Source: Rhodohalobacter sulfatireducens (GTDB lineage Bacteria > Bacteroidota > Rhodothermia > Balneolales > Balneolaceae). Taken from it: DNA of 64,000 bases. Below the pieces are notes generated by a model. It worked only from the letters and a program-made list of their open reading frames with translations. It ran no database searches and was not told the DNA's origin. This document shows positions 54,038 through 62,894 of this stretch, piece after piece. The number at the start of each line of letters is the position of its first letter. Positions within the stretch are counted from its first letter, which is position 1. The stretch covers positions 19,705-83,704 of the forward strand of contig NZ_JAKLWS010000019.1 of the NCBI RefSeq assembly GCF_022012475.1, read 5' to 3'. A program made the position numbers and the translations under genes.

Positions 54038-54808
54038 TTATTCTTTTTTACTTCCACCTACTTTGATTCCAAGTCCACCATCTATACGAATCGGTTGTCC
54101 ATTTATAAACGCCCCTTTTTCACTGCATACAAATGCCACTAACTCACCGATCTCCTCCTCCGTAGCCATACGTCCGTTGAGATGTAAATTTTCAGTCTCT
54201 TTACGTACAACCTCCGGGTTTGGAGATTCCCGGAATGCATCTCTATTCATCGGGGTGTCTACACCGCCGGGACAGATTGCCACGCTCCGTATATTGGGAG
54301 CGTAATCCACGGCAATACTTCTAGTGAGGCCAATCAATGCAGATTTTGTGGCGATGTACGCAGCCACATTTGTCTGTGCAACAAACGCCTGTACGCTCGA
54401 CATATTGACAACCACACCATCGTTATTTTTTTGCATATGAGGAATGCAGTGTTTGGTACATAGAAATGCACCTTTCAGGTTTACATTCATCACAGCGTCC
54501 CAATCCTCTACCGATGTATTGGTAACGGAAAAGTATTTTAAAATTCCTGCATTATTGACGAGGTAATGAATCGATCCAAAATGACCGTAAATTTTCTCGA
54601 CTGCATCCTGCACCTCTTTTTCGTTCGAGATATCGCATTTTACAAACAATGCACGATCGCCTAATTTCTTCACAAATTCCGGGCCGGTTTTATCGTCGAC
54701 ATCCAAAATCGCTACATTAGCTCCATCTTGATAAAATACATTAGCACATCCGGCACCAATTCCTTTAGCTCCTCCGGTAATAACTACAGTCTTGTTCGTG
54801 AATGACAT
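54038..54808 (-). CDS. SDR sugar dehydrogenase of the oxidative pathway
   Basis: 256 residues, classical SDR: TGGAKGIGAG at 11-20, NNAG near 85, Tyr-x-x-x-Lys in YIATKSA near 151 and a C-terminal IRIDGGLG. It is first in the operon with a lactonase and an aldonate dehydratase, so its reaction is probably oxidation of an aldose to its lactone. The element at 54908-54967, about 100 bases upstream, could regulate it. Confidence 0.87.
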   Translation of the reverse strand: MSFTNKTVVITGGAKGIGAGCANVFYQDGANVAILDVDDKTGPEFVKKLGDRALFVKCDISNEKEVQDAVEKIYGHFGSIHYLVNNAGILKYFSVTNTSVEDWDAVMNVNLKGAFLCTKHCIPHMQKNNDGVVVNMSSVQAFVAQTNVAAYIATKSALIGLTRSIAVDYAPNIRSVAICPGGVDTPMNRDAFRESPNPEVVRKETENLHLNGRMATEEEIGELVAFVCSEKGAFINGQPIRIDGGLGIKVGGSKKE

Positions 54809-54907
54809 TAAATTGTTTGTCGTTTGTTGTCAGTTGTTCATTGTAAAATCTTCAATTGTATTGTATTTAGCTAACTTTTCTCTGCCAAGGAGTAAGTACC
54901 AGGTTAG

Positions 54908-54967
54908 TCATCGGATGAGTGTTTTATCCAATAACTTTACTTCCAGCATTTCATACTCATCCGATGA
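54908..54967. repeat. 60-bp element with TCATCGGATGA/TCATCCGATGA ends, copy 1
   Basis: TCATCGGATGA (54908-54918) and TCATCCGATGA (54957-54967), 49 bases between starts, each nearly palindromic, with a 38-base centre. Second copy at 57328 is the same length. Lies upstream of the sugar operon: either operator pair or mobile palindrome. Confidence 0.6.
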
Positions 54968-55001
54968 CTCGACAAAAGATTTTGCCATGCACGCCTCAGA
55001 T

Positions 55002-55823
55002 TCATTTTTTCGCCAATGCGTAAATACCGTTTCCCTTCTCATTTTTGGTAAAGAGATCGGCGAAATTCAATAGCAAACAAAATGGCATAACAATCGGGTA
55101 GTAAATCAAGAGAGGAATCGCTGCGAACAGTTTGATTTTGTTGAACCAGATCATTGGCCATTTGACGGAGAGAACCCAAGCTTTATGGCCCCAAAATCCA
55201 TATGTATAGTGTGGCTCTACGGAATTAAACCCGGCGGATTCTAACTTTGATGTTATCTCCTCCTTCGAATACCCGGGACGGGCATGTTCGCCTACAAACG
55301 AATCGTCTTCATCAGCATCTTCTTCAGAAAAATGAGAGGGTGAATGCATTAAAAAATATCCTCCATCTTTGAGACATTTTTGAAGATTTTTCATCACGTT
55401 TACATCGTTCTCAATATGTTCCAGGACATCAATACAGATGATAAAATCAAACTTTGTGTCAGATGAGAATTCAAGCAGATTTGCCTCATAAAACTGAATT
55501 CGCTTTTCCTTGATCTCATACTGAAAATAATGCCTGTTATCCTCTAAATAATCCTTTTTTACATCCACTGAATGGACCTTCACGTTTTTAAATTGGGAGA
55601 GAATAAATCGATCATATTGACCAAACCCGCATCCGGCATCCAACAAGGTCCACTCTCCTTTTTGGTTTAGTTCCGCCCCCTTCTTTTTCAACATTCGACG
55701 AATATGCCAGCTTCGCAGAAAAAAAAGATCCAGCAAAAAATAGAAGAGTCTTCTGAGCCACCTTGAATTTCGAATAATCCCGGCAAACCGATCTTTTACC
55801 GGGTCATATGCAATTTTACTCAT
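55002..55823 (-). CDS. SAM-dependent methyltransferase
   Basis: 273 residues with a class I fold: LDAGCGFGQYD near 62-72 (SAM motif), FIICIDVLEHIEND and YFLMHSPSHF. The N- and C-terminal regions have hydrophobic stretches, so it is likely membrane-associated. Overlaps the upstream glycosyltransferase by four bases, so both probably act on one lipid-linked or cell-surface substrate. Confidence 0.82.
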   Translation of the reverse strand: MSKIAYDPVKDRFAGIIRNSRWLRRLFYFLLDLFFLRSWHIRRMLKKKGAELNQKGEWTLLDAGCGFGQYDRFILSQFKNVKVHSVDVKKDYLEDNRHYFQYEIKEKRIQFYEANLLEFSSDTKFDFIICIDVLEHIENDVNVMKNLQKCLKDGGYFLMHSPSHFSEEDADEDDSFVGEHARPGYSKEEITSKLESAGFNSVEPHYTYGFWGHKAWVLSVKWPMIWFNKIKLFAAIPLLIYYPIVMPFCLLLNFADLFTKNEKGNGIYALAKK

Positions 55824-56776
55824 AATCCTTTTTTCTCAGCGATCCCCGGTTTTTCCTGCTTCACCTGTCCCTGGTTGTAGATCTCTCCAAGAAATCCGAT
55901 GGAGAAGAATTGAACTCCAAGCAGAATTAACAGAATTCCAAGAAACAGCAGCGGCCGATTACTCAGAGACTGGTTCAAAAATATTTTCAGGTAAGCAAGC
56001 CAGCCGCTGATGCCCAAACCAACAATTAAAAATAACACTCCCATGGAACCGAAAAAGTGCATCGGCTGCCGCATGTACCGGTTCACAAACAGGAGTGTTA
56101 AAAGATCTAAAAAACCATTCAGAAAACGGGAGATCCCAAATTTTGTCTTTCCATATTTTCGTGGGTGGTGGTTTACCACTTTCTCCCCAATTCTGTCGAA
56201 TCCTTTCCACTTGGCCAGCAATGGCACGTATCGGTGCATTTCACCATAGAGATAGATGCTATCAATGACTTCCTTGCGATATGCTTTTAAACCACAATTG
56301 AAATCGTGAAGGCGAATGCCGGTTGTAAATCGTGTCACTGCATTAAAAAATCGTGAGGGAATCGTTTTGGTTATGGGATCGTGACGCTTTTTTTTCCAGC
56401 CACTTACCAAATCATAATCGTTTTTTAACATCTCAATAAGAGCCGGGATTTCCTGTGGATCATCCTGAAGGTCGGCATCCATCGTTACTACATATTTGCC
56501 CACTGCTTCTTCAAAACCAGTCTGCAGCGCATCACTTTTCCCGTAATTTCTTCGAAATCGAATCCCTCGAACACGGGATGAGTTTTGATTCAAATCGGTT
56601 ATCACTTCCCATGAAGAATCTGTGGAACCATCATCCACAAAAATGATTTCAAATGAATAGTTATCAATCGCCGCTGCAATTTTTTCAGACAGTTCAGCTA
56701 ATGATTGCTCCTCGTTGTATAGAGGAATCACGACACTGATATCCACCGAATTAGAATCTTTCGCGTTTTTATTCAT
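55820..56776 (-). CDS. Family 2 glycosyltransferase (polyprenyl-phosphate sugar transferase type)
   Basis: 318 residues: GT-A domain with VVIPLYNEEQSLAEL, DDGSTDSSWE and MDADLQDDPQEI, then RRNYGKSDALQTGFE and two C-terminal membrane helices (about 233-257 and 270-292). Matches the DPM1/ArnC-like class that loads sugars on undecaprenyl phosphate. The overlapping methyltransferase suggests lipid or glycan modification. Confidence 0.9.
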   Translation of the reverse strand: MNKNAKDSNSVDISVVIPLYNEEQSLAELSEKIAAAIDNYSFEIIFVDDGSTDSSWEVITDLNQNSSRVRGIRFRRNYGKSDALQTGFEEAVGKYVVTMDADLQDDPQEIPALIEMLKNDYDLVSGWKKKRHDPITKTIPSRFFNAVTRFTTGIRLHDFNCGLKAYRKEVIDSIYLYGEMHRYVPLLAKWKGFDRIGEKVVNHHPRKYGKTKFGISRFLNGFLDLLTLLFVNRYMRQPMHFFGSMGVLFLIVGLGISGWLAYLKIFLNQSLSNRPLLFLGILLILLGVQFFSIGFLGEIYNQGQVKQEKPGIAEKKGL

Positions 56777-56870
56777 ACATTAAAAGCCGACAAAAGCTTG
56801 CAGGTGATTGTTGATGTACTGAATGATTAAAGGTTAAATCTTAAACCTGAAAATAATAGATTTCGATGCC

Positions 56871-57206
56871 ATGAAGAAACTGTATTATTCAATTGGAGAG
56901 GTTAGTGAAATTACATCGGTCGAACCTCATGTTCTAAGATACTGGGAAACCATCTTCAAGGATCTCTCACCCCGAAAGAATAAGGCCGGTAACCGAACCT
57001 ACCGCGAGCAGGATATTACCCTGATTTTAAAGCTGAAAGATCTCATCCAAAATAAGAAATACAGTACGGCCGGGGCTCAAAAAAAGCTTGAAGAGGAAAA
57101 CTCAGGCGAATCTGCTCCAAAGAAAAATAGCGAACTCCCTGCAGAAGCCAAGAAAGACCTGAATGAGGTGAGAGTATTTTTAGAGAAGTTGAAGGAGAAG
57201 TTGTAA
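56871..57206 (+). CDS. MerR-family regulator
   Basis: 111 residues: winged helix KKLYYSIGEVSEITSVEPH and VLRYWETIF, then a coiled coil (DLIQNKKYSTAGAQKKLEEE). Short, no effector-binding domain or metal cysteines, so it resembles the truncated MerR proteins used as development- or chaperone-type regulators. Divergent from the GT2 gene with 94 bases between the starts. Confidence 0.88.
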   Translation: MKKLYYSIGEVSEITSVEPHVLRYWETIFKDLSPRKNKAGNRTYREQDITLILKLKDLIQNKKYSTAGAQKKLEEENSGESAPKKNSELPAEAKKDLNEVRVFLEKLKEKL

Positions 57207-57327
57207 AGTATATTAAATTCTTCAGTATTGATTTTCCTACACGAATCCTGATGGGGCGTTTTTATCTATCTAAGCAGATCATCAATCAAATATCGAAAAT
57301 CTCAAAATCTCTACATCAATGTTCCAT

Positions 57328-57387
57328 TCATCGGATGAATGGATTTACCTATTGGCTACATTTTATCTCAAACCACTCATCCGATAG
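57328..57387. repeat. 60-bp element with TCATCGGATGA ends, copy 2
   Basis: TCATCGGATGA (57328-57338) and TCATCCGATAG (57377-57387), 49 bases between starts. The first end is part of a longer palindrome CCATTCATC-G-GATGAATGG (57324-57342). Between convergent merR and ctaA. Nearby, 57287-57311 resembles the TTTTTGAGAT block of the kinase flanks in reverse. Confidence 0.6.
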
Positions 57388-57392
57388 ATTTT

Positions 57393-58307
57393 TTACTCCT
57401 TAGCAAACCGTGTCATTAACATAAACAGCAACTCCGCACAGATTAAGATTGACACACTCACTAAATGTAAAACCTGGAAAGCTGCCGGCATTCCGAATTG
57501 CTCCATTCCCACTCCCAGAAATATTTGAAAAATAATCAACGCGGCAATGATCCAGCCGGTTGTTTGTAATCGGTTCGGTACCCCTATCTTTCTATTGTAA
57601 TACAAAAGTCCCACCGCAAGGATCACTACCAGCCACGAAAAACTGCGGTGTACAGCATAGATCCAACCGGTAGTATCTATCCAGGATTCGCGCGGTAATT
57701 CCAGTACGTTTTTAGCAAAATCAACGGATTCGCGCACTTGTGTTCCGAGAACCAACTGGGACATTGTGAGTAGAAATATTCCCCCTCCCAGCCAAAGCAG
57801 ATCTCTCTTCACATTTCTTGGGATCTGAATCTGCAAACGTTCATTCATTGCCCGAAAAGCAGCGTACAGAAGTATTGAAAGTATAAGCATCGCAACAACC
57901 ATATGGATCGTAATCATCCCGGCTTGAAGCCCCGATCGCACAACCTGTCCGCCCAACCATCCCTGGAAAAGAACAAGGACAAACGCTACACCCGAAGCCA
58001 CGGTAATTATTGGTTCTTTTTTTCTGTACTTAAACGAGATAATAAACGTTGCCGTGATCAACAACCCGATAACAATGCCAATCAGCCGATTGATATATTC
58101 CAACCAGGTATGAACAGGGTTAAAAAGTGAGGCATCGTAACCTGCAGGTAGATCAGCAGCTGTTGTTGGCGGAATCCACATTCCAAAGCATTGAGGCCAG
58201 TCCGGGCATCCCAAACCGGCACCGGCTGCACGAACGAGAGCACCGACAAATATCAATAATATTGTTGCACAAACCGTAGTCACGGCTGTTTTTTGATAGA
58301 GGTTCAC
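57393..58307 (-). CDS. ctaA: Haem A synthase (COX15/CtaA)
   Basis: 304 residues, eight hydrophobic helices with the haem-binding histidines at HTWLEYINRLIG (about 66-77), HMVVAMLIL, VHRSFSW and LHLVSVS. It oxidises the haem O methyl group to give haem A for aa3-type oxidase. The GTG start at 58307 is the only one in frame near the family start; five bases upstream lies the CCAGAAA array. Divergent from ctaB, so they probably share control. Confidence 0.93.
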   Translation of the reverse strand: MNLYQKTAVTTVCATILLIFVGALVRAAGAGLGCPDWPQCFGMWIPPTTAADLPAGYDASLFNPVHTWLEYINRLIGIVIGLLITATFIISFKYRKKEPIITVASGVAFVLVLFQGWLGGQVVRSGLQAGMITIHMVVAMLILSILLYAAFRAMNERLQIQIPRNVKRDLLWLGGGIFLLTMSQLVLGTQVRESVDFAKNVLELPRESWIDTTGWIYAVHRSFSWLVVILAVGLLYYNRKIGVPNRLQTTGWIIAALIIFQIFLGVGMEQFGMPAAFQVLHLVSVSILICAELLFMLMTRFAKE

Positions 58308-58311
58308 TTAA

Positions 58312-58353
58312 TTTCTGGTTTCTGGTTTCTGGTTTCTGGTTTCTGGTTTCTGG
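58312..58353 (-). repeat. Six CCAGAAA heptamers abutting the ctaA start
   Basis: Exactly six copies of TTTCTGG on the plus strand (CCAGAAA on the coding strand), four bases from the GTG. An ATG at 58368 opens a frame through the array that is out of ctaA frame by one base (61 bases between the two starts). Confidence 0.97.
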
Positions 58354-58531
58354 AAAAAATGTATTCAACTGATAACATTTGCAACTTGAAAGATACCGGT
58401 TACGAGCAAAGATTTTTTTAGAATTTTCAAACCTAAACCTTAAACATTACACTTTGAATCTGGGACAAACTCCGGGTAACATCTCAATTTCAAATTGATT
58501 ATTTTGTATGCGTTAAAAATTTTAGCGTCTG

Positions 58532-59437
58532 ATGAACAATAGCATTAGCAAAAAATTATCGGTTAAAGATTTTCTTGGCACTGCAAGTGATTACTATCAA
58601 CTAACGAAGCCGGGAATAACGTTCACTGTCGTTGCAAGTATGCTTATCGGCTTCTTGATGGGTTCAGCAGGAAGCGTGAATTTCATTACGATGATTCATG
58701 CCATCTTCGGAACATATCTTATTGCAGCCGGAACTGCAGCTCACAACATGTTTATGGAGCGCGATCTGGATGGTATTATGCGCAGAACCAGTCAGCGCCC
58801 TTTACCTGCTTACAGGATTGAACCCCAAAAAAGCCTCATCTTTTCAATGAGCCTGATTATCGCCGGGCTCGCGTACCTGCTGCTATTGGTAAATCTCGTT
58901 GCCGGATTGGTATCACTTTCTACAACAATCATCTATCTCTACGCTTACACTCCTCTAAAACGAATTTCTGCCCTTAATGTATTTGTAGGAGCTATTCCGG
59001 GAGCTCTGCCTGTTGTTGGCGGATGGGCTGCTTCTACCGGGACTATTTTTGAGCATGGCATGTGGATTCTTTTTGGCATCATCTATTGCTGGCAAATTCC
59101 ACATGTGATGGCGATCGCCTGGGTTTGCAAGGACGATTACGAACATGCAGGTTTTAAAATGTTGCCCAAAAATGACCCGTATGGCTGGAAAGCTTCACTT
59201 TGGATTCTCATTCCACTTATCATTTTAATCCCAACTGTGTATAAGCTTTATGTGATGGATTTAGTGAATTGGCTGTATCTTAGCGGATCACTTATCACAA
59301 CGGCTGCATATCTTTATTATGGAATACGGTTTACAATATCTCGTGATAGATCCACTGCTAAGGCTTTGATGTTTTCATCTTTTGTTTACCTGCCTCTCAT
59401 ATGGATATTTATTTTTGCTGATTGGATGATCCTATAG
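58532..59437 (+). CDS. ctaB: Protohaem IX farnesyltransferase (haem O synthase)
   Basis: 301 residues with about nine helices. Conserved aspartate-rich loops for prenyl diphosphate and substrate binding, NMFMERDLDGIMRRTSQRPL (about 71-90) and YCWQIPHVMAIAW (about 187), identify the CtaB/CyoE branch of UbiA-type transferases. It adds farnesyl to haem B to make haem O for CtaA. Confidence 0.95.
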   Translation: MNNSISKKLSVKDFLGTASDYYQLTKPGITFTVVASMLIGFLMGSAGSVNFITMIHAIFGTYLIAAGTAAHNMFMERDLDGIMRRTSQRPLPAYRIEPQKSLIFSMSLIIAGLAYLLLLVNLVAGLVSLSTTIIYLYAYTPLKRISALNVFVGAIPGALPVVGGWAASTGTIFEHGMWILFGIIYCWQIPHVMAIAWVCKDDYEHAGFKMLPKNDPYGWKASLWILIPLIILIPTVYKLYVMDLVNWLYLSGSLITTAAYLYYGIRFTISRDRSTAKALMFSSFVYLPLIWIFIFADWMIL

Positions 59438-59480
59438 GAACCGAACTTAGACATAGATTTTGATAAATTAGAAAATCCAT

Positions 59481-60983
59481 TTACTTAAATTTTCTTATCA
59501 AAACTTCTGCCAAATAACATGATATAGAGACAATGAGGTGTGTAGGATTCTCTACGCTGCCTGTTGGAAATACTGAGCTTCCACTTACATGTAGATTCTG
59601 GATCCCTTTTACACTTAAATCTTGTTCAAGAACACTTCTGTCCGATTGATTTGAATAACGAGTTCCACCCATCAAATGAGCAGCATCTGTGTAGTTTACA
59701 GGATTCAGAAGGTATTCAGAATCATAGGTGAGCCGGCAGTTTAAACGTTGAAGATAGTCTTCTAAAAAGCTATAAAAGTTTAGCACCTCTTCGAGCTCAA
59801 TTTTATGCATTTGATTTATAAGAACTGGTATTGGTAAACCGTTTTTATCTTTCTCATTCTTTAGTTTTAAATGATTTTTCTCTCTGGGCCGCTGCTCACA
59901 ATAGGTCATTATATTAAAATTCAGCTCCGGGTCATCGTTAAAATAATTTTCCAAAATTGTATTCACACGACTTCTTTTTCTTATCAACGGCCATGCTAAG
60001 AGCTGACTGGCAAACGATTTAAAAACACCTTTTTCTCTAGCCAGTAATTTTCTAAATGAATATTGAAACGATTCATAGGGGATGAAATCGATCAGTGTAT
60101 TCAGCCGGCTCCGACTCTTCATGAAATTACAGTAGGCTCTACAATTTCCCGGTTCATTTCGAACACCGGTTTTGTAGAACCCCCATCTATCTCTTTTTAT
60201 TTGATACTTGGAAATAGCTGATTCATCAGTAAGCCTCTGTACATCTCCATGCCAAATCCGGGGGTGATCCATCATAAACCGGCCCAAATTCTTCAACTCG
60301 CATTTTTGAAATTCAGTCAGCTTCTCCCGAATCATTAAAAGCAATCTTACATTCTCAATCGTGCCCATTGCAAATACAAAACAGTGCGATTCTATAAGAA
60401 TTTTTTCTTGCTTTCTATTCATAAATGAGAGCTCTTGGATCTCTTTCTCCTTGAATACCGGATCTCCAACACAACTCAAATTATAGTAAACCCCAACGTT
60501 GTTATTTTTATCAAACAGATGGGACTTATCATTAAATCTCTCGGTTTTCTGTGCCCAATAGGCGTATAATTCCCCGTCATTGTGCTGGTGATTATTCTTT
60601 ATGGAAGGATCGATTCCAAAAGTTTTAAATGCATCATCATAATATGGCAGTACATTTTCTAGTAATCCTTCCCATTCCTTGTCTAATGATTCCTTGAAAA
60701 CAAAAGGGACGACTCTTCCCGTCCATAGATTTGCAGTTCCACCAATTTGACGATTTCTCTCACTTTCACCATCCCTGTAGATAAAGTTTGATTTGATATC
60801 CAGGCAGTTCAGATCATTCGCGCGATCATTTTTCTTTAAACCTCCACTTTCAGCTATAACAACATTTAACCCGGAATTTCTGAGCTTAACTGCCAAACTA
60901 ATACCCGCCGGACCTGCTCCGACAATACAAACATCAGACTCAATCTTTTCTTGATGAATATTATTAGCATCGAATAATTTCAT
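59481..60983 (-). CDS. GMC-type FAD oxidoreductase
   Basis: 500 residues: FAD-binding VGAGPAGISLAVKLRNSG (about 22-39), a central domain and a C-terminal part with DAAHLMGGTRY and SSVFPTGSVENPTH, where the His of AHLMGG and the Asn-Pro-Thr-His stretch are the usual active-site region. No signal peptide, so cytoplasmic. Likely oxidises an alcohol on a carbohydrate or lipid; its neighbours suggest glycan synthesis. Starts 8 bases after the methyltransferase stop. Confidence 0.85.
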   Translation of the reverse strand: MKLFDANNIHQEKIESDVCIVGAGPAGISLAVKLRNSGLNVVIAESGGLKKNDRANDLNCLDIKSNFIYRDGESERNRQIGGTANLWTGRVVPFVFKESLDKEWEGLLENVLPYYDDAFKTFGIDPSIKNNHQHNDGELYAYWAQKTERFNDKSHLFDKNNNVGVYYNLSCVGDPVFKEKEIQELSFMNRKQEKILIESHCFVFAMGTIENVRLLLMIREKLTEFQKCELKNLGRFMMDHPRIWHGDVQRLTDESAISKYQIKRDRWGFYKTGVRNEPGNCRAYCNFMKSRSRLNTLIDFIPYESFQYSFRKLLAREKGVFKSFASQLLAWPLIRKRSRVNTILENYFNDDPELNFNIMTYCEQRPREKNHLKLKNEKDKNGLPIPVLINQMHKIELEEVLNFYSFLEDYLQRLNCRLTYDSEYLLNPVNYTDAAHLMGGTRYSNQSDRSVLEQDLSVKGIQNLHVSGSSVFPTGSVENPTHLIVSISCYLAEVLIRKFK

Positions 60984-60990
60984 TTATCAT

Positions 60991-61686
60991 TTACTTGGTT
61001 CCAATAATCCAGATATTTGAAGGCATCATACTGTCAATCACCCTATCCTCATCACGTCTGTGCCCGTCATATTGTTTCTTGACTACAAAATCCAGAAGCG
61101 GTAGCGACCACGCCAACAACTCAAGGAATGGTTTGAAAATAATATTAATCTCACTTTGTAAGAGGATTCGCTGACATAAAATCCCAAGAGTTCTAAATGG
61201 ACCGCATGAACCATTTATATCGATATGACTCCAATCAAATTTATTCATCAGCTGTTCGGCTCCGTAATGGGTTACATGGAAATAATTTTCAGGTCCGCGA
61301 TGAACTGAAAATACACTACTTGCCGCTATGTAAACTTTCCCGTCTGGCTTCAAAGCAGAATGACACTTTTCAATCAGTTTTGACGGATCTTTCATGTGTT
61401 CAAGAAGGCCCATGCAGATTACAGAATCATAAGCTTCGGATGGATAATTATCAAAATATTCCAGGTATTTATCGGTCTCAAAAAGATGGTGAGGCATCTC
61501 ATCATAATCATCAAAAATTTTTGCATGATCGAACTCACTAAAAACGATTAGGGCTTTTCCATTAGAATCGACCAATGTTGAAAACCTCTCAAGATCTCGG
61601 CTGGTGATCTTTTGTTTGATAAACATATGCTTATTTGCCAGGTACCTGACCTTACCTAAGTAATACTTTAAATCTTTTTCTGCCAT
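60991..61686 (-). CDS. Class I SAM-dependent methyltransferase
   Basis: 231 residues, with a truncated-looking SAM region LIVFSEFDHAKIFDDY and YDSVICMGLLEHMKDPSKLI then LKPDGKVYIAASSVFSVHRG, a pattern of sugar- or glycolipid-modifying methyltransferases. Between a GMC oxidoreductase and a glycosyltransferase, 15 bases from the latter. Confidence 0.78.
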   Translation of the reverse strand: MAEKDLKYYLGKVRYLANKHMFIKQKITSRDLERFSTLVDSNGKALIVFSEFDHAKIFDDYDEMPHHLFETDKYLEYFDNYPSEAYDSVICMGLLEHMKDPSKLIEKCHSALKPDGKVYIAASSVFSVHRGPENYFHVTHYGAEQLMNKFDWSHIDINGSCGPFRTLGILCQRILLQSEINIIFKPFLELLAWSLPLLDFVVKKQYDGHRRDEDRVIDSMMPSNIWIIGTK

Positions 61687-61701
61687 TTTCTATCTCTTAT
61701 T

Positions 61702-62775
61702 CTAATCTTCGATTGCTCGAATTAACCGTGTAGCCGCAACCGTCCATGTACGATCTTCCAAAAATTGATCCGCACCTTTTGGTGACCATGAACTTACATA
61801 ATCTGAAATTTTTGCCTGAATCTCTTTTTCAAATGTATCAACTATAAAGCCCAGCCTTTCCTTTTTGATGAGTATAGGCAGAGCACCAAAATTATGCGCT
61901 ACAAGTGGTTTTCTTTCGTTTGTCGCAACATATACTGTGTATGGTACAGACAGATCACTAAGGCTCCGGTAATAAAAATCGATTTGATCTGAAATGTACG
62001 ATTCATTGACTTCGAAAGAATCATCAATGAATAATATATACGGAGAATCCTGCATTCTCTTCTTTGCGAGATCAAATTTTTGGCCAACGGGAAAATCACC
62101 AATAAACACCAACCCAACGACTTTATGAGGAATTTTACTTGATTTCCCCACAATTGTATCTGCTAACAAATAGTGTAGTTTCTTCCTTGCAGGCCCTGAG
62201 ACACATAAACCAATTCGGACAATCTCTCCCGACTTTTGTAACTGGTTCTTAAAACCAGTTATCCGGTTTTTTAGATCAACATTTTTTCGATTGTAAGTTA
62301 CACGGCCCGGTATCCCAAAACAGAGCCAATCAATTTTATTACAGTCTATTCCATTTTCCGCAGCTACTTCCTGAAGGTTTGGATCTGTAACCATTACTTT
62401 TTTGGAGGCGAAATGGATGATTTTTCTCCTAAAAGCGATCAAGCGGGGATGATACTGATTCGTCTCTCTGTCGATATTGTGCAAAATCCAAAGGATTTTG
62501 GTTCCCAGCAATTTACAAACAAAAATGATGAGAATATCTCTTGATAAATATAGTATTGAATGATTCAGGGATTTATGATCATTTAGATATCGAAAAATGA
62601 AAGCATCAATTTTTTCCCTTTTAAAATATCCTGTGAGTAATATTTTTATATGTGATAAGAAGCGGTTCTCCCTTTGCACTACCTCATAGTTGAACTTCTT
62701 TAGCTCGGCTCCCCAAAGATCTGTTTTAAAATCATTGACAAAGAATAATATTTTCTTCCCAAATTTTCCGCTCAT
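61702..62775 (-). CDS. Glycosyltransferase-like protein
   Basis: 357 residues, two-domain pattern like GT-B enzymes: N-terminal KILFFVNDFKTDLWG, the middle TKILWILHNIDRETNQYHP with the HNID motif common in GT4-like proteins, and C-terminal NERKPLVAHNFGALPILIKK. No membrane helices beyond one near 80-95. Precise donor unknown. First gene of the cluster with methyltransferase and GMC oxidoreductase. Confidence 0.7.
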   Translation of the reverse strand: MSGKFGKKILFFVNDFKTDLWGAELKKFNYEVVQRENRFLSHIKILLTGYFKREKIDAFIFRYLNDHKSLNHSILYLSRDILIIFVCKLLGTKILWILHNIDRETNQYHPRLIAFRRKIIHFASKKVMVTDPNLQEVAAENGIDCNKIDWLCFGIPGRVTYNRKNVDLKNRITGFKNQLQKSGEIVRIGLCVSGPARKKLHYLLADTIVGKSSKIPHKVVGLVFIGDFPVGQKFDLAKKRMQDSPYILFIDDSFEVNESYISDQIDFYYRSLSDLSVPYTVYVATNERKPLVAHNFGALPILIKKERLGFIVDTFEKEIQAKISDYVSSWSPKGADQFLEDRTWTVAATRLIRAIED

Positions 62776-62894
62776 CTCACCCCGGAACTCGTAATATTTG
62801 ATTCAGATATATAACATCTTATCAAAGAATATGGTAATCAATTTCCGAATATTGGAGAAATGAAGTTTTTAGATGTCTCATTAGTCTAACCTAA

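Noticed and set aside
58153..58368. 71-codon minus-strand frame through the heptamer array into ctaA
   Set aside because: It reads ctaA in the wrong frame and its start is made of repeat units; kept only as the basis of the phase-variation idea, not as a gene.
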